Positions 7,563 to 15,883 of a stretch of 64,000 bases of DNA are shown piece after piece. A model generated the notes under the pieces. It was not told the DNA's origin, made no database searches, and was given only the letters and a program-made list of their open reading frames with translations. Both the position numbers and the translations under genes were made by a program. Each line of letters opens with the position of its first letter. The stretch's first letter is position 1. The DNA is from Lachnospiraceae bacterium. Lineage in GTDB: Bacteria > Bacillota > Clostridia > Lachnospirales > Lachnospiraceae. The stretch covers positions 1-64,000 of the forward strand of contig JAFUNC010000001.1 of the NCBI GenBank assembly GCA_017473115.1, given 5' to 3'.

Positions 7563-7591
7563 ATTCTATCCCTCTTTTTTTAAGAAGTCAA
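7563..7591 (-). promoter_or_regulatory. sigma-A promoter of the HMA-domain gene
   Basis: Minus-strand TTGACT (7586-7591) and TAGAAT (7563-7568) with a 17-base spacer, followed by the metal-regulator operator. Confidence 0.7.
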
Positions 7592-7644
7592 CTCTGCTTT
7601 TTTATTCTTTTATAAAATTAAATCGTTTATTTTTCGTAAATGTT

Positions 7645-7787
7645 GTGTGAATCTTTTTATTTCATAAAGAACCGTTTTCAACAGCGTCAGTACTTAACGA
7701 GCAGAACTGTAACGTACTGCGAGTTTAGTACTGCTACGTCTGTGGAACGAGCGAGAGCGTGTTCTGTTGAAATAAAAAGATTCACAC
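7645..7787 (+). repeat. 145-bp structured palindromic element, copy 1 (candidate RNA)
   Basis: Perfect 20-bp outer stem (7645-7664 with 7768-7787), extended imperfectly toward 7608 and 7813. Inside, the core shared with the copies at 38664 and 59441 reads CGTTTT (7673-7678), GCGTCAGTACTT, TAGTACTGCTACGT and CGAGCGAGAGCG. GAAC (7669-7672) can pair with GTTC (7761-7764). GC-GAGA-GC (7751-7758) forms a GNRA tetraloop hairpin, and tandem GA mismatches flank the apical GCAG/CTGC stem; both point to plus as the sense strand. No protein gene is inside. It fills most of the 459-base gap between the HMA gene and the MoxR operon. Confidence 0.75.
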
Positions 7788-7951
7788 CACTCTCAAAAAC
7801 GAATTTTATAAAAAGTATCAAAAAAATACTTTCTTTTGCAACCTTTTTGCATTATACTTTGTTTTATAAGTAGAAGCGAACAAAAAAGTATTGTAAAAAA
7901 CACATTTACATACAGGAATCGCATTTAACATAAACAGATTGGAGAAGCAGT

Positions 7952-8938
7952 ATGAACAACACAAGAATCACTTCAGAAGAAATGGAGAAAAGCAGACTCA
8001 TTATTCAGAATATTAACAACTACTATTATTCTAAAATGGTAGGCCAGTTTCAGTTGGGTACCTCCCTACTGGTAACTTTGATGTGTAACGGACATATTTT
8101 GGTAGAGTCCGTACCGGGCCTTGCCAAAACCACCGCTGCCAAAATTATGACTGAAGCGGTGAACGGTAGTTTTTCACGTATCCAGTGTACACCGGACCTT
8201 TTACCCAGCGACATCATCGGTAGCCAGATTTTTAACTACTCTACCAACTCATTCGAAACCAAAATCGGTCCCGTTATGGCAAACTTCCTTTTATTAGACG
8301 AAATCAACCGTTCCAGTGCCAAGACACAGTCAGCCATGTTGGAAGTAATGCAGGAACGCCAGGTCACCATCGGCGGCGAATGTTTTGAGATGCCTGAAAT
8401 TTTTACGGTAATCGCAACACAGAACCCCATCGAGCAGGAAGGTACCTATCTCCTTGCCGAAGCACAGTTGGATCGTTTCTTAATCAAAGAGAAATTATTT
8501 TATCCGAATAAAAACGAAGAATTCGAAATTTTAAACCGTATTGAAAAAGATGTGTTTGCTACACGTCAGTCAGTGGCATCCATTGAAGATGTAGCCTTCC
8601 TTCAGGCACTTACCAGACGTGTTTACTTGGACGATTCCATTAAACAATATATTATTCAGATTATTGATGCCACAAGAAATCCCGTAGCATATATCGGACC
8701 TCAGTTGGCACAGTATATTACCTTGGGAGCAAGTACCCGTGGCGCCATCGCTCTGATGGAAGCAGCTAAGGCAATCGCCTTAATCAACGGCAGAGACTTT
8801 GTCATCCCCGAAGACGTAAAAAATGTAATCTACAGCGTTTTAAGACATCGTATTTCTTTGAATTACGCTGCAATTGCAGACAACGTAACCTCAGAAAACA
8901 TTATTAACAATATTTTAGGAGTAATCCCTACACCATGA
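7952..8938 (+). CDS. MoxR-family AAA+ ATPase
   Basis: 328 residues. Walker A VPGLAKTT (about 54-61), Walker B LLLDEIN (about 113-119), sensor-1 region TVIATQNPIEQEGTY and the arginine finger context EAQLDRFL are all present, as in MoxR proteins. MoxR ATPases act as chaperones for vWA-domain proteins encoded next to them; here a DUF58 gene overlaps by four bases (ATGA) and two vWA genes follow. It is the first gene of a six-gene plus-strand operon. GGAGAAG precedes the start. Client and cellular process are unknown. Confidence 0.93.
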   Translation: MNNTRITSEEMEKSRLIIQNINNYYYSKMVGQFQLGTSLLVTLMCNGHILVESVPGLAKTTAAKIMTEAVNGSFSRIQCTPDLLPSDIIGSQIFNYSTNSFETKIGPVMANFLLLDEINRSSAKTQSAMLEVMQERQVTIGGECFEMPEIFTVIATQNPIEQEGTYLLAEAQLDRFLIKEKLFYPNKNEEFEILNRIEKDVFATRQSVASIEDVAFLQALTRRVYLDDSIKQYIIQIIDATRNPVAYIGPQLAQYITLGASTRGAIALMEAAKAIALINGRDFVIPEDVKNVIYSVLRHRISLNYAAIADNVTSENIINNILGVIPTP

Positions 8939-9810
8939 TAAATCATATTACTAAAATTCAAGCCAAGGTTAGTGTTTATGCAAAAAAGAAAACCAGCAAT
9001 ATTTTCGACGGCTCCTACAAATCCATTTACACCGGTAACGGTATGGATTTTGAAAACCTTCGAGAATACATACCCGGCGACAACATCAGGGATATCGATT
9101 GGAAGGCATCTGCCCGAAATAAAAATCTCCTGATTAAAGAGTACATCGCCGAAAAGAAACACAATGTTATGCTGGTATTTGATACAGGCAAAAATTTTAT
9201 GGCAGATACCCAGGCAGGCGAACTGAAAAAGAATGTTGCACTAAATGCAGGCGGCACCCTTGCTTACCTCGCGGCACAGAACAGGGATAATGTAGGTGCA
9301 ATTTATAACCGCAACGGTATGATTCAGTTTTTCCCGCTTCGAATGGGCGTGAATCACTTGGAACACATTCTCACGTCCTACGAGAAAGAAGATTTTGCCG
9401 GTTACGACAGTGACATTAATAAAACTTTGGACTACATTATCAAAAATATACCCAAAAAGATGATTATTTTCGTAATCACGGATGCCGGCGGCATTCATAA
9501 TATCAGCGACAATACCATCAAAAAACTCTGTGTACAACACGATTTGCTTTTTGTAAGCATAGGAGACGCTACATTAACCGGTCATCCGTCATTTGACGTC
9601 CGTCGTTCCCGTTATGTCTCAGAGTACATTACCGGCAATAAGAAACTGATGGATTTGGAAAAGAAAACCCGTGAGAAAATCGCTTACGAGAACTCGCGCA
9701 AACTTCTCCGCAACCAGATTGTTACTACGGAAATTCACAGCGAAAATGATATTATCGATAAAAGTTTGGAATTATTAGAAAGGCATAAATATGCAAGCAA
9801 TAACCGTTGA
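8935..9810 (+). CDS. DUF58 domain protein (MoxR operon)
   Basis: 291 residues. The DUF58 signature GMDFENLREYIPGDNIRDID (about 36-55) is followed by WKASAR; a vWA-like fold lies behind it (VMLVFDTGKNF). DUF58 proteins are a constant part of MoxR/vWA operons and are thought to be membrane-proximal partners of the ATPase. Starts inside the end of the moxR gene and overlaps the next gene by 20 bases, so it is translationally coupled on both sides. Confidence 0.9.
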   Translation: MINHITKIQAKVSVYAKKKTSNIFDGSYKSIYTGNGMDFENLREYIPGDNIRDIDWKASARNKNLLIKEYIAEKKHNVMLVFDTGKNFMADTQAGELKKNVALNAGGTLAYLAAQNRDNVGAIYNRNGMIQFFPLRMGVNHLEHILTSYEKEDFAGYDSDINKTLDYIIKNIPKKMIIFVITDAGGIHNISDNTIKKLCVQHDLLFVSIGDATLTGHPSFDVRRSRYVSEYITGNKKLMDLEKKTREKIAYENSRKLLRNQIVTTEIHSENDIIDKSLELLERHKYASNNR

Positions 9811-10258
9811 GATGCAAGAATCTTTTTCTTACTGGCCTGTTATTTTATTTATTATCATCGGATTAATAGGAACCGGTTTGATACTGTTTCTTCGCATAAA
9901 ACCCAGAAAAAAGAAACCCCGGGTACCCGTACCCAAACCTGTGGCTCCGGCCAATATCATGGCTTTAAAAGCAAAATATTTGAAGGCTTTGGATGATATC
10001 GGCGAAAAACGAAACGCCAACAAAATCAACGACCGCCAGGCCTTTCAGGCCGTCAGTCGCGTTGTCCGTAACTTTGTATACGCCGCTACCGGCATCAAAG
10101 TTCAGAATTTTACATTGATGGAAATTCATGCAGCAGGAATTCCACTTTTATATGAATTGATTTCCCAATGCTACATACCGGAATTCGCCATTGAAAATAA
10201 TACAAATATTTATGAAGTAATTAACAAAGCAAGGACGGTAATCTCACAATGGAATTAA
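9791..10258 (+). CDS. single-pass membrane protein of the MoxR/vWA operon
   Basis: 155 residues: a membrane segment at about 13-35, a basic Pro-rich linker (RKKKPRVPVPKP) and a helical cytosolic domain with VSRVVRNFVYAATGIK. By position (between DUF58 and the first vWA gene) and topology it corresponds to the small anchor proteins (DUF4381-like) of Bat-type operons, but the sequence match is not secure. An internal ATG at codon 8 is an alternative start. It overlaps both neighbours. Confidence 0.7.
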   Translation: MQAITVEMQESFSYWPVILFIIIGLIGTGLILFLRIKPRKKKPRVPVPKPVAPANIMALKAKYLKALDDIGEKRNANKINDRQAFQAVSRVVRNFVYAATGIKVQNFTLMEIHAAGIPLLYELISQCYIPEFAIENNTNIYEVINKARTVISQWN

Positions 10259-11265
10259 TGCACCCGATAGTACTCTTTATCGGCATTCCTCTTGTCTGTA
10301 TCCTGATTCTTTTTTCTCACAGAAAAAAAGATACCTTCGGGAAAGGAAAAAAGGTTGCCAATACCAAGTTCATAGAAGATACTCCTCTGTACAAAAAACT
10401 GATGCGGGAATATAAAGTTTTTACCATAACATCTATGATAAGCCTGTGGATTTGTCTTATTCTCGTCGTTACCATGCTGGCACGCCCCGTAAAAGTAGAT
10501 GTTGTCAGTACGGAACTGCGTAACCGTGATATTTTTATCTGTATGGACGTTTCCACCTCCATCGACGAATTAAACCTTGAAATCTGTACCGAATTAAAAG
10601 AAGTGGTCAAAGGGTTGGACGGTGAACGTTTCGGAATCAGTATTTTTAACGGTAAATCCGTTCTTTTGGTTCCTCTCACTTCCGATTACGATTACGTATT
10701 GGAAATGCTGGACAAACTGGAACGCTGTTTTAAGCAGAGTATTGCCTACGAAAACGGTAATTTATCATATGATGGGTTTGATTTATACGGCTTTAAATAC
10801 GACGGTACCCTGTGGGAAGACGGCCGCGGCAGTTCTTTTATCGGCGACGGTCTGGCTTCCTGCCTGTATAACTTCCCGGATTTAAAAGAAAATGATGACC
10901 GCAGCCGTATGATTATTTTTATCACGGATAATGAATTAAACGAAATCACAGGTACCTCTTTTGTGACTTTGGAAGAAGCGGCAACACTTTGCGCCGCAAA
11001 CAATGTAAAAGTATATGCAGTAACACCGCAACGCTTCGCAGACCCCGTTACCTTCCAAAATGCAATTAACAGTACCGGCGGCAAGCACTATGCCCACACT
11101 TCCGATAAAATATTTGACCAATTGTTACACGATATCAAACTGACCGGCACATCCGTTATGGAGGATACCAAAGTCATAATAACCGACAAACCGGAAGTAT
11201 TGTTTATTTTTGTAATGATTCTTATGGGCATACATTTCTTCTTTAGCAGAAAGGCAAAGTTATGA
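10249..11265 (+). CDS. vWA-domain membrane protein, BatA-like
   Basis: 338 residues. N-terminal membrane segments at about 5-23 and 60-80 precede a von Willebrand A domain with the metal-site motif DVSTS (100-104); a C-terminal membrane segment (VLFIFVMILMGIHFFF) closes the protein. The arrangement is that of BatA proteins, which present a MIDAS domain on the outside of the membrane and are handled by the MoxR ATPase. It overlaps the upstream gene by ten bases and the next by four. Ligand unknown. Confidence 0.9.
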   Translation: MELMHPIVLFIGIPLVCILILFSHRKKDTFGKGKKVANTKFIEDTPLYKKLMREYKVFTITSMISLWICLILVVTMLARPVKVDVVSTELRNRDIFICMDVSTSIDELNLEICTELKEVVKGLDGERFGISIFNGKSVLLVPLTSDYDYVLEMLDKLERCFKQSIAYENGNLSYDGFDLYGFKYDGTLWEDGRGSSFIGDGLASCLYNFPDLKENDDRSRMIIFITDNELNEITGTSFVTLEEAATLCAANNVKVYAVTPQRFADPVTFQNAINSTGGKHYAHTSDKIFDQLLHDIKLTGTSVMEDTKVIITDKPEVLFIFVMILMGIHFFFSRKAKL

Positions 11266-12224
11266 TTATAAATCCTATTATTCCGATTTGGCTTATGATC
11301 ATCCTATGTGGAGTTTTCTTGATTTTTAAGCGAAAAGGAGCGTTTCATTTTATCAGGCAGATTGTGATTGTGGTTTTACTTTTTCTCATTAATCTGCGCA
11401 TTATGGTGCCGGATCCCGACGCCGAAACCGTGCAAAAAAAGGTAGATGTATTGTTTGTCGTAGACAACACCATCAGTATGCAGGCCTTAGACTACGGCAC
11501 GGACAACAGCACACGAATGTCTGCAGTCAGAACCGACTGTGCCTACATTATGGAAAAACTTCCCGGTGCCCAGTTCTCTGTGGTTTCTTTTGCCGATACA
11601 AGAGCGCAACTTTTACTTCCTTATACCATTGACACCACAAATGTCATGTGGACCTTAAACAGTCTGAAAGGCCAGGCAAGTTTGTATGCCACCGGTAGCG
11701 ATTTCGAAAGCGTTTTAACTTATATGGAAGAACTGCTGGATCGGGAAAATGACCACCTGCAGATTGTCTTTTTTATCAGCGACGGCGAAATGACTCAGAC
11801 CCACATCTATGAACTAGAATCCCATCCCGCATTAAAAGATTATATCGATTGCGGTGCGGTTTTAGGATACGGTACGGAAAAAGGCGGCAAAATGTACGCA
11901 CCCGCATTCTCCAGTGATGAAGAATTGGAAGAACTTTATTATTACGATGAAAATTACGACCGCCAGCCCGCCCTCTCTTGCATTGATGAGGAGAATCTGC
12001 AAACCATTGCTTCCGATATGGGTGTAGATTATGTACATATGACCGAAACAAGTCAAATTGATGCTACCATCAACAAGGTTTTAAAAGAAATCGAAACTGC
12101 CGGTGATTCCATGGAAGAAGACACCATAGCAGGTTATTCCGATACCTTCTTTTATCTCCTGATTCCCTTCCTTCCTTTGCTTATAATTGATTTTATTTAT
12201 TACAGCAGAAAGGTTATTTTGTAG
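11262..12224 (+). CDS. vWA-domain membrane protein, BatB-like
   Basis: 320 residues with N-terminal membrane segments (about 5-23 and 32-50), a vWA domain and a C-terminal membrane segment. The metal-site motif is DNTIS (68-72), so the usual first Ser of DxSxS is replaced by Thr. A conserved FFISDGEMT segment follows. Partner of the preceding BatA-like protein; the four-base overlap (ATGA) suggests coupled translation. Confidence 0.9.
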   Translation: MIINPIIPIWLMIILCGVFLIFKRKGAFHFIRQIVIVVLLFLINLRIMVPDPDAETVQKKVDVLFVVDNTISMQALDYGTDNSTRMSAVRTDCAYIMEKLPGAQFSVVSFADTRAQLLLPYTIDTTNVMWTLNSLKGQASLYATGSDFESVLTYMEELLDRENDHLQIVFFISDGEMTQTHIYELESHPALKDYIDCGAVLGYGTEKGGKMYAPAFSSDEELEELYYYDENYDRQPALSCIDEENLQTIASDMGVDYVHMTETSQIDATINKVLKEIETAGDSMEEDTIAGYSDTFFYLLIPFLPLLIIDFIYYSRKVIL

Positions 12225-12242
12225 AAAAGGAACATTGTAATT

Positions 12243-12857
12243 ATGAAAAGAAAAATTATCGCAGTAGTTTTTATACTGTTCATTATGCTCTGCTGCTTCC
12301 TGTTTTTCCGATATATTTTTATATATAATAAGGGCAATCAATTGTATGAACGCTTTGATTATCCCGGTGCCATTGAACAATATCAAAACGCATTGGAAGC
12401 CCATCCGCCTCACTTTAAAGAATGCTCGGTTCGCGTAAATCTGGCCCTTGCCATGATTTATAATATGGGCGAAGATTTTGCAGCTCCGGAAAATATCGAA
12501 AACAGCATCGAAACTTTAACGGAAGCCAGAGATATCCTTCTGGAAGACGGCTGTGCTTCGGATGAAGGCGTCGGACACAGCGAGCCTGCTCAGAAGTTAA
12601 AAGAGGAAATTGACAAACTGCTGGAGCAGTTACAACAGCAACAAGAATCCCAGTCCGGCGGCTCCGAAAACGAAAATGACGGTTCTCAGGACCAGCAGGA
12701 TGGCCAATCCTCCGTGAATGAGGAAATCGAGCAACAGATTCAACAGGAATTACAGGATATTCAGACCGGTGCTTATGAAGAACGTCAGGAATACCAGCAG
12801 TTGGAAGATGAATTAAATTCCGAGTTGAATTTTGAATATGGATTTGATATCTGGTAA
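12243..12857 (+). CDS. TPR-like membrane-anchored protein, BatC-like
   Basis: 204 residues: an N-terminal membrane anchor (about 5-24), a TPR-like unit (GNQLYERFDYPGAIEQYQNAL, shown in Pfam terms by its W/G/Y/A spacing), and a long Gln/Glu/Ser-rich low-complexity tail. This matches BatC, the last gene of many MoxR/vWA operons, where the tail is thought to mediate assembly of the vWA partners. Followed by a strong terminator. Confidence 0.8.
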   Translation: MKRKIIAVVFILFIMLCCFLFFRYIFIYNKGNQLYERFDYPGAIEQYQNALEAHPPHFKECSVRVNLALAMIYNMGEDFAAPENIENSIETLTEARDILLEDGCASDEGVGHSEPAQKLKEEIDKLLEQLQQQQESQSGGSENENDGSQDQQDGQSSVNEEIEQQIQQELQDIQTGAYEERQEYQQLEDELNSELNFEYGFDIW

Positions 12858-12870
12858 ATATGTATAACGA

Positions 12871-12912
12871 AAAATCTCAACGACCGGCTAATCCGGACGT
12901 TGAGATTTTTTC
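12871..12912. terminator. bidirectional terminator between the MoxR operon and pgaD
   Basis: AAAATCTCAACG (12871-12882) pairs with CGTTGAGATTTT (12898-12909) with an inner CCGG/CCGG extension; T-run on plus and A-run on the left side serve both strands. The last codons of the minus-strand pgaD gene lie inside the stem. Confidence 0.8.
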
Positions 12913-13427
12913 TCTTCTTTCTTTTCTTCTTTTTTATCTTTTCCACCCATACCCAAATCAGCAGGTATGATGTTTTGCTCGATTACCACATATCTCTCAC
13001 TCTGCATTTTTTCAATGATTGCAGGGTCTAATTCGAACATTTCACTTAATTCTTCATTGCTGACAGAAGGCTGGAATGTTCTGCGGTGTAATTTTCCAAA
13101 CTTATGATAATTATAATTCTTCCAAACAATCAATAAAATGCCGAATATCAAAAAGGCTATAAAATAGATAAAGAAATACTCCTGAATGACCAACACCATT
13201 TCCCTGGTATAAAAGAGAAATTCAAACAGCGGCCAACCGTACTTAATTGCCAGAGAACCGTAAATCAAATATACAACATATGTTAAAAGCACTGACCATC
13301 CTAAAATGGTTAAAATCCATTCTATGATTTTCTTCCATAACTTTTGCTTGCCGTATATTAAATGGTTCTCAATATCATATTCTACTTCCTGATTCAACGG
13401 TTTTTGATGTATCTTGTCAAAACCCAT
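12888..13427 (-). CDS. pgaD: PgaD-like accessory protein of poly-beta-1,6-GlcNAc synthesis
   Basis: 179 residues with two membrane segments (about 35-58 and 80-102), preceded by a polar N-terminus and followed by a cytosolic tail with LHRRTFQPSVSNEELSE. The two-TM layout, length and position directly after a PgaC-type glycosyltransferase identify it as PgaD-like. In Gram-negative systems PgaD binds c-di-GMP together with PgaC; an HD-GYP gene upstream in the same orientation is consistent with such control but does not prove it. AAAGGAG precedes the start. Confidence 0.75.
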   Translation of the reverse strand: MGFDKIHQKPLNQEVEYDIENHLIYGKQKLWKKIIEWILTILGWSVLLTYVVYLIYGSLAIKYGWPLFEFLFYTREMVLVIQEYFFIYFIAFLIFGILLIVWKNYNYHKFGKLHRRTFQPSVSNEELSEMFELDPAIIEKMQSERYVVIEQNIIPADLGMGGKDKKEEKKEEKKSQRPD

Positions 13428-13493
13428 ACAATGCTCCTTTCTAAGGCAAAAACATATTATAGTCCGCCTCCGGCATCTTTACTCCATATACTG

Positions 13494-14708
13494 TTACAGA
13501 CCGCGGTCAGGACTGTCCCATGTAGCCGTCTTTTTCCGCTTTCTTAAAAGTGCCGGAATACTTACAATTACAATAATGGCGTTGATATACCAATAAAGAA
13601 ACGGGTACCAGACAGCCGTTACCGCATTTTTAAATAACTGTTTATCGTACTTTGTATCCAGAAGAATGGCTACCATAAATTGAATCAATCCAACCACGGA
13701 CAAAAACAAACTCTTCCAAATATAAGGAAATACAAAAAACTCATCCTGACGGAACCATCCGATAATCATCAGTATCGTCAAAAACAACCAACACAGTGCC
13801 CAAACAATGGAAATCAACTGTTCTATGTATACCGGCGTCATACGACGTGTTTTCCAGTCTTTGAAGATATTGCCGTGACGGCGGATAATCTCCATACCGC
13901 CTTCTGCCCATCTTTTACGCTGCTTGTACAAGCCTTTTACGGTCTCAGGTACCAACATCATACAAAGTGCCCTGGGCTCATAGCGGATATCCCAGAACTT
14001 CTTTTCCAGTTTCCAGGTAACACCAATATCTTCGGTAATCATATCGCGATCCCACAAACGGCAGTTTAAAAGTGCTCTTTTACGGAACGCAACTACCACA
14101 CCGGATACAGTCATAACCTTACCCCATATTCTCTGGGTTCTTTTAATTAAACTGATGATACTGGAGTATTCACACAACTGAATCTTCGCAAGCAGGGAAC
14201 TACGATTTCGCACACGGGGATTTCCCGTAACCGCGCCTACACGCTCTCCGTTAAACGGATTCGTAAAATGAGGAACAATATAATTTAACGCATCCGGCAT
14301 AATATAGGAGTCTGAATCCACACCCATAAGAATTTCGCCTCTTGCCGCAATCAAACCCAGATAAAGGGCATTGGCTTTCCCGTTATTCTCTTTTAAATCA
14401 ATAAATCGCAATCTGTCATAAATCGGCAACAGTTCCTGTATCACTTCCGAAGTCCGGTCACTGCTTCCGTCATTAATCGCAATAATTTCATAATTGGGAT
14501 AACGCAACTGAGACAACTCCGCTACCGTAACTTCGATGGTTTCTTCCTCGTTATAACAGGGAACCAATATGGACACCATCGGCGTTTCATATAAGGGAAG
14601 CGGCTTTTTTCTTTCATTGCTGAAATAAAATATAATTGCGCCCACAATCCACGCCGCCGACATAATTGCCGGATACCAAAATACAAAAATCTCTATATAT
14701 CGAAGCAT
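13494..14708 (-). CDS. pgaC: family 2 glycosyltransferase, PgaC/IcaA-like polysaccharide synthase
   Basis: 404 residues. N-terminal membrane segment, then a GT-A domain with ILVPCYNEE, NDGSSD, DSDS, the acid TEDIG and the QRKRW processivity motif, then three or more C-terminal membrane segments. This is the pattern of processive beta-glycan synthases such as PgaC/IcaA (N-acetylglucosamine polymer). No IcaB/PgaB deacetylase is seen nearby, so the polymer identity is inferred. Downstream gene is pgaD-like. Confidence 0.85.
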   Translation of the reverse strand: MLRYIEIFVFWYPAIMSAAWIVGAIIFYFSNERKKPLPLYETPMVSILVPCYNEEETIEVTVAELSQLRYPNYEIIAINDGSSDRTSEVIQELLPIYDRLRFIDLKENNGKANALYLGLIAARGEILMGVDSDSYIMPDALNYIVPHFTNPFNGERVGAVTGNPRVRNRSSLLAKIQLCEYSSIISLIKRTQRIWGKVMTVSGVVVAFRKRALLNCRLWDRDMITEDIGVTWKLEKKFWDIRYEPRALCMMLVPETVKGLYKQRKRWAEGGMEIIRRHGNIFKDWKTRRMTPVYIEQLISIVWALCWLFLTILMIIGWFRQDEFFVFPYIWKSLFLSVVGLIQFMVAILLDTKYDKQLFKNAVTAVWYPFLYWYINAIIVIVSIPALLRKRKKTATWDSPDRGL

Positions 14709-14782
14709 TCTCTTGCCTTCCTTTTATATTTCTATAACACACTAACGGGTTATATCGACATAATTTGACAAAAATATTAATG

Positions 14783-14819
14783 AAAAAAACAGAATCTTCA
14801 CCAAATATGAAGATTCTGT
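14783..14819 (-). terminator. terminator of the HD-GYP gene
   Basis: Perfect 12-bp stem ACAGAATCTTCA (14789-14800) with TGAAGATTCTGT (14808-14819), followed on minus by seven T. Confidence 0.85.
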
Positions 14820-14841
14820 CACGAACAAAAATCTGTATTTT

Positions 14842-15465
14842 TTATTTATCACATACATTACCGTTTTTTACAACGCTTATAACCTCTTCCCAGTTATCCA
14901 AAACATATCGTCCGATTATCGGGTCATACATGGTTCCCAGATTTTTTTCAATTTCATTATAACAGTATTCAAAAGACATTGCCTTTCTGTAACAACGATT
15001 GGAAGTCATGGCATCAATACTGTCACAAATGGCTAGAATTCTTGCGCCTACGGGAATTTCAGCACCTTTGGCTCCTGTAGGATACCCTTTGCCGTCATAT
15101 CGCTCGTGATGCATCAACACAATATTGGACAATTCACTTAAGCGATGGGACTTATTTAAAATATCCGCACCAATCTGCGGATGCTTTTTTATAAAAGCAA
15201 ACTCCTCATCCGTCAGTCTGCTGTCTTTGTTCAAAACCGCATCCGGCACACCGATTTTACCAATATCATGTAAATGGCCGGCAATATGTATCTTCTCGGT
15301 ATCATGCTCCTTAAGTCCCATTAGACGACACACCACCAATGCCATATCACTGACTCTGTGAGAATGGCCTGCCGTATAAGGATCTTTCGCATCCAACGCC
15401 GATGCTATACATTCCACAATTTCATGAAAATCTATTTCATTGGAACAAAAATCACACTCATGCAT
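14842..15465 (-). CDS. HD-GYP domain phosphodiesterase
   Basis: 207 residues from ATG 15465 (GGAAGGAG upstream); the frame extends to 15516 without a ribosome site. A short N-terminus with a Cys pair (CDFC) precedes an HD-GYP domain: HSHRVSDMA, HDIGKIGVPD, HPQIGADIL and HHERYDGKGYP. HD-GYP enzymes hydrolyse c-di-GMP. There is no receiver or sensor domain, apart from the small Cys-containing N-terminus. The gene has its own terminator, so it is probably monocistronic although adjacent to pgaCD. Confidence 0.9.
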   Translation of the reverse strand: MHECDFCSNEIDFHEIVECIASALDAKDPYTAGHSHRVSDMALVVCRLMGLKEHDTEKIHIAGHLHDIGKIGVPDAVLNKDSRLTDEEFAFIKKHPQIGADILNKSHRLSELSNIVLMHHERYDGKGYPTGAKGAEIPVGARILAICDSIDAMTSNRCYRKAMSFEYCYNEIEKNLGTMYDPIIGRYVLDNWEEVISVVKNGNVCDK

Positions 15466-15565
15466 TTTTATTCTCCTTCCAAAATCACTGTTTTTCTTCT
15501 GTTTACTATAACACATTCTCTAATATTTTGAATATAGAAATTCCCTAATTTTATCCACAACAAAA

Positions 15566-15585
15566 CCTCCACCCGAAGGCGGAGG
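15566..15585 (-). terminator. terminator of the feo operon
   Basis: CCTCC..CC stem closed by a CGAAGG-type loop, followed on minus by TTTTGTTG; placed about 40 bases after the FeoB-associated peptide gene. Confidence 0.65.
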
Positions 15586-15626
15586 CTCTGTTTTGAGATT
15601 ATGATTAAGTATGTTGGTCAACCAAA

Positions 15627-15806
15627 TTAGTCTTGGGTTTGTTCTGCAGCAGTGCCGCAATTACAGCCGCCCTGACGCTTTTTTGCGCATTCGCCGGCAT
15701 GGGGACATCCCACACAAACCGCACCTTTTTTCTTCTCTTTTATTATGTATGCCACTGCTCCGCCTATAATCAGGAGGATAACTGCTACAATAATAAAATT
15801 CTCCAT
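15627..15806 (-). CDS. FeoB-associated Cys-rich membrane protein
   Basis: A 59-residue protein read directly from the minus strand: one membrane segment (about 3-22), a Lys patch, then CVGCPHAGEC and GCNCG. The one-TM plus four to six Cys pattern, size and place just after feoB identify the FeoB-associated family. Members are thought to assist or regulate Fe(II) transport by FeoB, perhaps in the role of FeoC. It is co-oriented with feoB and ends before the terminator at 15566-15585. Confidence 0.85.
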   Translation of the reverse strand: MENFIIVAVILLIIGGAVAYIIKEKKKGAVCVGCPHAGECAKKRQGGCNCGTAAEQTQD

Positions 15807-15883
15807 ACGTTACCTCTTTATAAATAATCATTTATCTGTTTTAATGCGAACCGGTTTTAAGAATAATTCATATTTTATTATGA

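Noticed and set aside
7640-7873. A 77-codon frame across element copy 1
   Set aside because: It is created by the palindromic element; no ribosome site and no similarity to a protein family.
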